Shown: one piece after another, positions 58,706-64,000 of the stretch
Layout of the letters: the number at the start of each line of letters is the position of its first letter
Position numbering within the stretch: the stretch's first letter is position 1
NCBI GenBank assembly: GCA_038234715.1
Contig: JBBQTD010000002.1
Span: 113,004 to 177,003 of the forward strand
DNA length: 64,000 bases
Source of the DNA: SZAS-103 sp038234715
GTDB lineage: Bacteria > Pseudomonadota > Gammaproteobacteria > Xanthomonadales > Xanthomonadaceae
Direction: 5' to 3'
The notes under the pieces: model-generated
What the model was told of the DNA's origin: nothing
The model's database searches: none
The model's input: only the letters and a program-made list of their open reading frames with translations
Made by a program: the position numbers and the translations under genes

Positions 58706-59014
58706 ATGCCACCCATGACCGATGCCGAGATCGTGAAAGTCGCCCTGCAGGCCGTCCCCAAACACCTCCATCCGCTTGCCAACATCGCAAGGCGCCACGA
58801 CGCTACCGCACATGCGTCTGGTGCGAGCGCGCTGCATCCGCCCCCGGTCGATCCCGTCGACAAGGCGCTTGCCGCTCTCGTTGGCGCCGAACACAAGGAG
58901 TCCGAGCCGGATTCGGCCGACATCGAATTTTCCGAAAAAACCCCACTGGGGCATCGCACCACCGTGGTCCACGTGCGCAATGGCGTGGTGACGCATGTGC
59001 TCAAGCGCGGGTAG
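58706..59014 (+). CDS. small partner of the caspase-like protein, unknown function
   Basis: 102 residues, starting MPPMTDAEIVKVALQ, with a GGAG ribosome site six bases upstream and 11 bases after the caspase-like stop, so translated from the same message. N-terminal helix, a His/Ala/Pro-rich middle (ATAHASGASALHPPPVDP), and a C-terminal beta-hairpin (GHRTTVVHVRNGVVTHVLKRG). No family recognised. Possible regulator, chaperone or substrate of the neighbouring protein. Confidence 0.75.
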   Translation: MPPMTDAEIVKVALQAVPKHLHPLANIARRHDATAHASGASALHPPPVDPVDKALAALVGAEHKESEPDSADIEFSEKTPLGHRTTVVHVRNGVVTHVLKRG

Positions 59015-59166
59015 GTGCCGGCGCTGCCCAGGACTCGATTCGGGGATGCCATCGTTGCCCTGATCCGCACCGAGTTCGCCAACCATTCAGAACCATGCAG
59101 CTACGCTCTTGATCGCAGCAACGCGCATTCACGGCCAGGAAGGCCACCCAGAGGGGGACATTCAAC

Positions 59167-60846
59167 ATGGACGAGCCACGGCCTATTTCACGCGCTGTCG
59201 AGGTTGGCAGGGTGATGCTGAAGTACCGCAACGCCGGAATCTTCAGCACGGTCGATCCGGACGACCCGCTGCTGCAGGAGGCGAAGTCGCAAAACATCCC
59301 CGAGGGAAAGCCCGAGGAGTTCGTCAAGGACCTCGAAGCGCTCGGACCCACATTCGTCAAGATCGGACAAGGGCTTTCCACGCGCCCGGATTTCGTGCCG
59401 CAACCGTACATCGACGCGCTGGAGCGGATGCAGGACGATGTCGCACCGATCCCGTTCGACCAGATCCGCGAGGTGATCGAATCCGAGCTCGGCGTGCGGC
59501 TGAGCAAGATGTTCGCGACGTTTGACGAAACCCCGATCGCAGCGGCGTCGCTTGCGCAGGTGCATTCGGCAACGCTGCGCGACGGACGCGCCGTTGCTGT
59601 GAAAGTGCAGCGCCCCGATATCGCAGCCGGTATTCGCGACGACCTGGATCTGCTGGCATCGCTGGCCGGAAAAGCGGACAAGTTCAGCGACACCGGCCGC
59701 CGGGTCGGCTTCACCGACTGGGTCGGCGAATTCCGCAAGAGCCTCATCTCGGAACTCGACTACCGCGCCGAAGCGGACAACCTGGAAACGTTCGCGAAAA
59801 ACCTGACCGACTATCCCAACCTGTTCGTGCCGAAGTTCGTTCCGGATTTCTCGACTGCGCGCGTGTTGACGATGGAGATGATCAAGGGCCAAAAAGTCAC
59901 CAAGGTGTCCGACTTGCGCCGGCTGGAACAGCCGTTGACCGAAGTGGCGTCCGAACTGATGCGCGCTTATCTCGACCAGATCTTCGTGCACGGGTTGATC
60001 CAGGCCGATCCGCATCCGGGTAACTTCCTGCTCACAAGGGACAACCAACTCGCCCTGCTCGACCTCGGAATGGTTGCCCACATCGCGCCACGCATGCGCG
60101 ATCGGTTGCTCAAGCTCATGCTGGCAACCGTGGATGGTCGCGGCGAGGATGCGGCCGAGTCGGCGATCGCGCTGGGAACCCGCCTCGAAGACTTCGACGA
60201 ACCCGCGTTCGTGCGCGACACCAGCCAGATGGTGGCGCAGTACGCGTCGGCCTCGAATCCCTGCACCACGTCCGACGGTCGCCTGCTGCTGCACATCACC
60301 ACGCGCGCCATTGCGGCGGGACTGCGTCCACCTCCCGAACTGAGCCTGCTCGGAAAAACACTGCTGAGCCTGGAGGCCGTTTCCAACGCGCTCGATCCGG
60401 AGCTCGACCCGCGGCGCATCGTCAAGTCGCATCTGGAATCGGTCTTGCGCAGCCGCATGATGAAGTCGCTGTCGCCTGCGAACCTGGCCACCGAATTCAT
60501 GGAAGTACAGGAGCTGATCCGCGAGTCGCCCAAGCGTGTTTCCGAATTCCTGCAGACGCTCGCCGCAAACAAGCTACGCGTGCACATCACCGGGCTCGAG
60601 GAATCCCGGCTCATGGAGAACCTGCAGAAAATCGCGAACCGCATCAGCACAGGCGTCATCGTGGCTGCGCTGATCATCGGCGGCGCGATGATGACCAGGG
60701 TTCCATCCAGCGTGATGCTCTGGGGCTATCCGGCGGTCGCTTTCGTGTTGTTCCTGATCGGCGCCGGACTCGGCATTACCCTGGTGGTGCAGTCGATGCT
60801 GCGCGATCGCAAGGCGAAGCCACCCATGCAGCACGGGCCTACCTAA
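59167..60846 (+). CDS. UbiB/ABC1 (ADCK) family atypical kinase
   Basis: 559 residues. ABC1 kinase-like family: KIGQGLSTRPDFVP (KxGQ motif), AAASLAQVHSATLRDGRAVAVKVQRP (the A-rich loop replacing the glycine-rich loop), catalytic loop LIQADPHPGNFLL, and LLDLGMVAHI (D of the DFG-like motif). Two C-terminal membrane helices follow. UbiB supports ubiquinone biosynthesis as ATPase; this member is not in a ubi operon, so a separate lipid or quinone role is also possible. Start MDEPRPISRAVEVG follows GAGGGGG. Confidence 0.92.
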   Translation: MDEPRPISRAVEVGRVMLKYRNAGIFSTVDPDDPLLQEAKSQNIPEGKPEEFVKDLEALGPTFVKIGQGLSTRPDFVPQPYIDALERMQDDVAPIPFDQIREVIESELGVRLSKMFATFDETPIAAASLAQVHSATLRDGRAVAVKVQRPDIAAGIRDDLDLLASLAGKADKFSDTGRRVGFTDWVGEFRKSLISELDYRAEADNLETFAKNLTDYPNLFVPKFVPDFSTARVLTMEMIKGQKVTKVSDLRRLEQPLTEVASELMRAYLDQIFVHGLIQADPHPGNFLLTRDNQLALLDLGMVAHIAPRMRDRLLKLMLATVDGRGEDAAESAIALGTRLEDFDEPAFVRDTSQMVAQYASASNPCTTSDGRLLLHITTRAIAAGLRPPPELSLLGKTLLSLEAVSNALDPELDPRRIVKSHLESVLRSRMMKSLSPANLATEFMEVQELIRESPKRVSEFLQTLAANKLRVHITGLEESRLMENLQKIANRISTGVIVAALIIGGAMMTRVPSSVMLWGYPAVAFVLFLIGAGLGITLVVQSMLRDRKAKPPMQHGPT

Positions 60847-60935
60847 AGCGTCAGCAATGCGCATGCGTGCGAGGCGCGAAGATCGCGCTGGCGGATGTTC
60901 GCACCGCGATCCTGGAGCTGCGAAAGTAACGATCC

Positions 60936-61430
60936 GTGGATGCGTTCAATCAGATTTTCCAACTCCTGTCGCCGCTGGATGCAGCCTGCATCCTCGGCGC
61001 GATGCTGCTCATTCGCCTGAGCCGCCACGCCGGCATGTGGGTCTACGCACTCGTCGGACTGCCGGGCACGTTCGCGCATGAACTAGCCCATTTCATCGTG
61101 GCCTTTGTCTTGCGCGCGCGACCGTCGTGGCCATCGCTGATCCCGCGCCGCACCGAACGCGGATGGTTGCTTGGTTCGGTGGCTTTCCAAGCCGGTTACC
61201 TGCGCAGGCTACCGATCGCGATGGCGCCATTCGCACTGGCCCCACTCGCATTGTGGCTTGCAAAGACCCTGTTGCACTCCTCCGCGTGGCCCGCGTACGC
61301 CATGTATGCATGGATCGTCGCAGCGTTGCTTAACGCAAGCTTCCCATCCCCAGCGGATTTCAAGCTCGCGTGGCCAGCATTGCCGGTGCTTGCATCGATC
61401 GGATTCGGTGTCTGGATGGTTTATCGCTAG
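60936..61430 (+). CDS. membrane protein with HELAH zincin-like motif
   Basis: 164 residues with four to five hydrophobic helices. GTFAHELAHFIVAFVL has a membrane-embedded HExxH motif, as in intramembrane site-2-protease-like or DUF3267 families. No second PDZ or canonical NPDG motif is found, so this is an unknown family with that motif. The start is the GTG at 60936, 89 bases after the ABC1 kinase gene, and probably co-transcribed with it. Function not established. Confidence 0.7.
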   Translation: MDAFNQIFQLLSPLDAACILGAMLLIRLSRHAGMWVYALVGLPGTFAHELAHFIVAFVLRARPSWPSLIPRRTERGWLLGSVAFQAGYLRRLPIAMAPFALAPLALWLAKTLLHSSAWPAYAMYAWIVAALLNASFPSPADFKLAWPALPVLASIGFGVWMVYR

Positions 61431-61654
61431 CGCATCGGCATGCGTTAAGACGCATGCAAGCGGCGAGTTGCTGCGAAGCCGGAAATCTGAACGGGTCGCG
61501 ACGTCGCATCGCGTGTCCTTATTTGTCCGAAATTGGTAAGCCGCAAGTCTTTCAGGCGCCTTCCGCCCGTCCATATGATGCGTCGCAGATCTGGACAAGG
61601 ATGCCGCACGTCGCGAAGCGGTCCGGCTGTTTCGACTCCCCTGGTGGACGACCC

Positions 61655-61855
61655 ATGAAACTCTTTCGAAAGTTTCCCCCGCACGCTCCTGAATCCGCGC
61701 ATGTGAAAGACCAGGAGTATCCGGAGTCAACCACGCCCGAGCAAACGCCGCATCAGCAGCGCGCGGACTCTGCCGGCGATTCCAAACCGACGAAAGCAGA
61801 CGAGATGATGCGCTTGATGTCCGAGCGCAAGGAACGTCACAAAACGGCCTGGTAA
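61655..61855 (+). CDS. small hydrophilic protein
   Basis: 66 residues: MKLFRKFPPHAPESAHVKDQ and a charged, low-complexity remainder ending MMRLMSERKERHKTAW. No family recognised. The start follows a modest GGTGGA site. The rest of the space 61431-61654 shows nothing. Could be real, with no homology evidence. Confidence 0.45.
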   Translation: MKLFRKFPPHAPESAHVKDQEYPESTTPEQTPHQQRADSAGDSKPTKADEMMRLMSERKERHKTAW

Positions 61856-61915
61856 CCCAGCCACAGGTCGGCAGGGCGCATCAGAATTGTGCAAGCCGAT
61901 GCCAGCGACGCAGCG

Positions 61916-62587
61916 CTAGCGGTCGCGCAGCGCGTCCAGCTCCAATCGCAAGGCGGCCACCTCGGCCTCCAGCGCATCCAGCCGCGCCTCGAAACCGCCG
62001 CGCTTCGACGGTGCGGACGCGTCGTCCGCTGCTGCCGCGAAATCGGCCGAAGACACCGGACCGCACAGCAGGTGCATGTAGCGATCCTCGCGCTGGCCTG
62101 CGGCGCGTCCAAGCTTGACCGCCAGCGCCGGCGCGCGCGTCGTCAGCCTCTCAAGCGTCAGCCGCATGTCCTCGATGTCAGTCGGCGCGGCCAGGCGCTC
62201 GCAGCGCGTGTGCAGCTCCGCAACGGTTTGCGGACCACGCAGCAGCAGTACCGCAAGCAACGCCTGCTGGCGTGCGGTAACCGACCAGTACTGTGCGAAC
62301 CGGTGCTCGTAGCGTTGCGCACGCGCACCATGCACCGCGCGCACCAGGCCCTTGTCCGTCATCTCGCGCAGCGCATGTCCTACCTCGCCGACCTCGAGTT
62401 CCAGCACGGGCTCGCGGTTGGTCTTCTGGTTGCAGGCAACCACCACGGCGTTTTCGGTCAGTGGATAGACTTCCGGCGTCGTCGCCTCTTTTTCGATGAG
62501 GCAACCAAGAATGCGCGCCTCGATCATGCTCAGGGTGGCGAAGGGCTTGTCGTTGCCGTCCTCAGTTGTGGTTGGTTCCAATGACAT
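61916..62587 (-). CDS. yceH: YceH family (UPF0502) protein
   Basis: 223 residues. The DUF480 pattern is clear: LSMIEARILGCLIEKEATTPEVYPLTENAVVVACNQKTNREPV (split over residues 18-60), then RYEHRFAQYW and ALLAVLLLRGPQTVAELHTRCERL. The two winged-helix domains suggest DNA or RNA binding. A C-terminal coiled coil (ARLDALEAEVAALRLELDALRD) is lineage-typical. MSLEPTTTED at 62587 is the preferred start; an in-frame frame further upstream runs into the next gene. Role not established. Confidence 0.93.
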   Translation of the reverse strand: MSLEPTTTEDGNDKPFATLSMIEARILGCLIEKEATTPEVYPLTENAVVVACNQKTNREPVLELEVGEVGHALREMTDKGLVRAVHGARAQRYEHRFAQYWSVTARQQALLAVLLLRGPQTVAELHTRCERLAAPTDIEDMRLTLERLTTRAPALAVKLGRAAGQREDRYMHLLCGPVSSADFAAAADDASAPSKRGGFEARLDALEAEVAALRLELDALRDR

Positions 62588-62714
62588 GCGGGTCTCGCGC
62601 TCGGAAACGGTCGTCATTATGTCGGAGACAGCCCGGCGACGGACAAACCACTGCGCAGGCAGTCCTCCAGCATTGCCTCGTCGGTACACTGCCGTGGTTT
62701 CCAACGCGTCTCCC

Positions 62715-63554
62715 ATGGAACAATACATGGCCCTCATGTCTTCCATCACGCCAGTGGTGCTTGCGGTAGCGCTGGCCTGCGCGCCGACCGTGACCCACGC
62801 CGGCACGGCGATGCATCTGCTGCGCAGTGAAGCATTCGCGGCACACGACCGCAAAGCGCTCTGGCAGATCGTGCACGACGTGTGCGTGCCGGACATGCGC
62901 CTGCGTGGAAGACCTGCGCCCTGCGCGCGGGTCGACCTTCGCGGCGGCTTCGTCGTGCTGGACAACATCGCGGTACGCCGGCATGTGCTGTTGATCCCCA
63001 TCCGCCGCATCACCGGCATCGAAGACCCGCAACTGCTGTCGCCCACGGGCCCGAACTACTGGCAGGCTGCCTGGGAAGCGCGCGCAGCAGTCGCCCAGCG
63101 TCTTGGTCGCCAGATGCCCCGCGAAGCGATCGCGTTGGCGGTCAACTCGGCGCTGTCCCGCACCCAGGACCAGTTGCACATCCATGTCGACTGCCTGCGG
63201 CCCGACGTTGCTGCCGCGCTGCGCGTTCATGGCGACCGCATCGGCAGGCGCTGGTCGAATCTGCCGACCCCTCTCGCAGGAAAACGCTATCGCGCAATGC
63301 GCGTCTTGGGCCTCGAACTGGGCTCGCGTGATCCATTCAAGGTGCTCGCCGACGGCGATCCGATCGCGCGAACGGACATGGGCGAGCAGACGCTGGTGGT
63401 GGCCGGCTACCGCTCCAGGCACGGGAAACCAGGCTTCGTGCTTCTCGCCGGCCGAGCCGATCCGTCAACGGGCGACCGCGCACACGGCGAGGATCTGCTC
63501 GATCACCGCTGCCAAGCGCTGCAACCTGCACCACCAACGCAAGCAACGAAGTAG
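62715..63554 (+). CDS. cdh: CDP-diacylglycerol pyrophosphatase
   Basis: Cleaves CDP-diacylglycerol to CMP and phosphatidate at the inner membrane. 279 residues, exported or anchored by an N-terminal hydrophobic segment (SITPVVLAVALACAPTVTHA). Family signature: ALWQIVHDVCVPDMR, then VVLDNIAVRRHVLLIPIRRITGIE and the catalytic HIHVDCLR (HIT-like). I start at ATG 62715 (MEQYMALMSS); 62727 is an alternative. Divergent from yceH. Confidence 0.9.
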   Translation: MEQYMALMSSITPVVLAVALACAPTVTHAGTAMHLLRSEAFAAHDRKALWQIVHDVCVPDMRLRGRPAPCARVDLRGGFVVLDNIAVRRHVLLIPIRRITGIEDPQLLSPTGPNYWQAAWEARAAVAQRLGRQMPREAIALAVNSALSRTQDQLHIHVDCLRPDVAAALRVHGDRIGRRWSNLPTPLAGKRYRAMRVLGLELGSRDPFKVLADGDPIARTDMGEQTLVVAGYRSRHGKPGFVLLAGRADPSTGDRAHGEDLLDHRCQALQPAPPTQATK

Positions 63555-63602
63555 ACGGAGCACGCATGGGCGCGGTCGACCGGGGTGTGGATGCCGCAGA
63601 TT

Positions 63603-63874
63603 CCCTGGTTCTTCCCTGGGATTTCCCGACGGATCTTCTTCCTTGTCCGACGGATCGGCGCGATTTCTTGTTGGAATCGCAAAAAATCTGAATAGATCGG
63701 TAGCGCGTCCGACGGATTGTCTTGGCAATCCGACGGATCTCCACGTTTGCTGACAAGATTTCCACGCGTGTTGATGGGATTTCCACGCGTGTTGATGAGA
63801 ATTTCTCGTGTGTTGTTGAGATTTCCTCGCGTGTTCAAGAGATTTCCATGCGTGTTGTACACCCGAGTTCGACA
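63603..63874. repeat. 21-base-period tandem array (array 4)
   Basis: Downstream of cdh. Exact 21-base units start at 63707, 63728, 63749, 63770, 63791, 63812, 63833 and 63854. The central type reads GTTGATG-GATTTCC-ACGCGT and the outer type (63624, 63645, 63707, 63728) is built around TCCGACGGAT; earlier units at 63603-63706 are weaker. The array grades from the CCGACGGAT type to the GATTTCC-CGCGT type. AT-richer than the neighbourhood, with ATTT at the same helical face in each unit. The stretch 63555-63602 and 63875-63925 shows nothing else. Confidence 0.85.
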
Positions 63875-63925
63875 GTTAGAAGCGTAAGTCGTTGATTTAT
63901 CTATAGCGACTTTTAAAACGCTCCA

Positions 63926-64000
63926 TTACAAGAGGGTCAATTGCTCATTGGCTGTCGGTTTTTTCGCGCCCAGTGCGGTGAGTACGGCTGCTAGATCGGG
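63926..64000 (-). CDS. C-terminal end of an unidentified gene at the window edge
   Basis: Open minus-strand frame of 24 codons ending in TAA (63926-63928): PDLAAVLTALGAKKPTANEQ then LTLL. The composition is protein-like and the adjoining bases are AT-rich compared with the rest of the window. It may be the end of a mobile-element gene. I cannot identify it from so few residues. Confidence 0.3.
   Translation of the reverse strand, partial: PDLAAVLTALGAKKPTANEQLTLL

Overview
The window is GC-rich, tightly packed chromosomal DNA from a gammaproteobacterium, most likely a member of the Xanthomonadales (Rhodanobacteraceae/Xanthomonadaceae). I infer this from gene content: the very large NAD-type glutamate dehydrogenase, methionine synthase encoded as two overlapping genes behind an ArsR-methyltransferase fusion (SahR type), a class III PHA synthase pair, an NdvB-type cyclic glucan synthase, DUF2058, SlyX and a DesT-DesC-DesB desaturase locus. 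No rRNA or tRNA gene, CRISPR array, complete insertion sequence or prophage was seen.

Layout. 1-6.4 kb: an RND efflux operon on the minus strand (adaptor, permease, second permease cut by the window edge). 6.8-9.9 kb: two tandem cytochromes c, a proline-rich hypothetical protein, NfuA, pterin carbinolamine dehydratase and a tiny lipoprotein. 10.1-18.8 kb: a 2900-residue cyclic beta-glucan synthase. 19-26.2 kb: 5'-nucleotidase, NAD kinase and the 1683-residue glutamate dehydrogenase. 26.4-28.2 kb: a DUF559 nuclease-fold gene between two copies of a composite palindromic repeat, then an acyl-CoA dehydrogenase. 29-34 kb: sahR and two-gene metH, with a palindromic repeat inserted in frame into the second metH gene. 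34-39.3 kb: a YiiX-like protein, an Nramp-like transporter, DUF2058, SlyX, UDP-glucose dehydrogenase and an FKBP isomerase. 39.5-44.4 kb: an NTF2-fold protein and a YtrA/GntR-controlled ABC transporter operon followed by two envelope proteins. 45.2-48.5 kb: a 2H phosphoesterase, a RIO-type kinase and a PAS-GAF-GGDEF cyclase. 48.6-51.6 kb: desB, desC and divergent desT with a recognisable operator. 51.7-57.2 kb: a Sel1 lipoprotein, a DksA/TraR-like zinc finger, two poorly known genes and phaE-phaC. 57.6-63.6 kb: a caspase-fold protein with a small partner, a UbiB/ABC1 kinase, a membrane zincin-like protein, YceH and CDP-diacylglycerol pyrophosphatase. The last 100 bases are AT-richer and hold the end of an unidentified gene.

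The two most unusual observations are these. First, four intergenic spaces (about 10.0, 28.7, 44.9 and 63.7 kb) hold tandem arrays whose units differ between loci but all keep a 21-base period, two turns of B-DNA, with almost no insertions or deletions. Second, a 24-base palindrome that overlaps the promoter of the GntR-ABC operon recurs with 20 of 24 positions identical over the promoter of the RND efflux operon 34 kb away. This suggests that one repressor controls both transport systems. Other points of interest are the repeat insertion inside metH, the repeat-flanked DUF559 gene, and the caspase-like two-gene unit.
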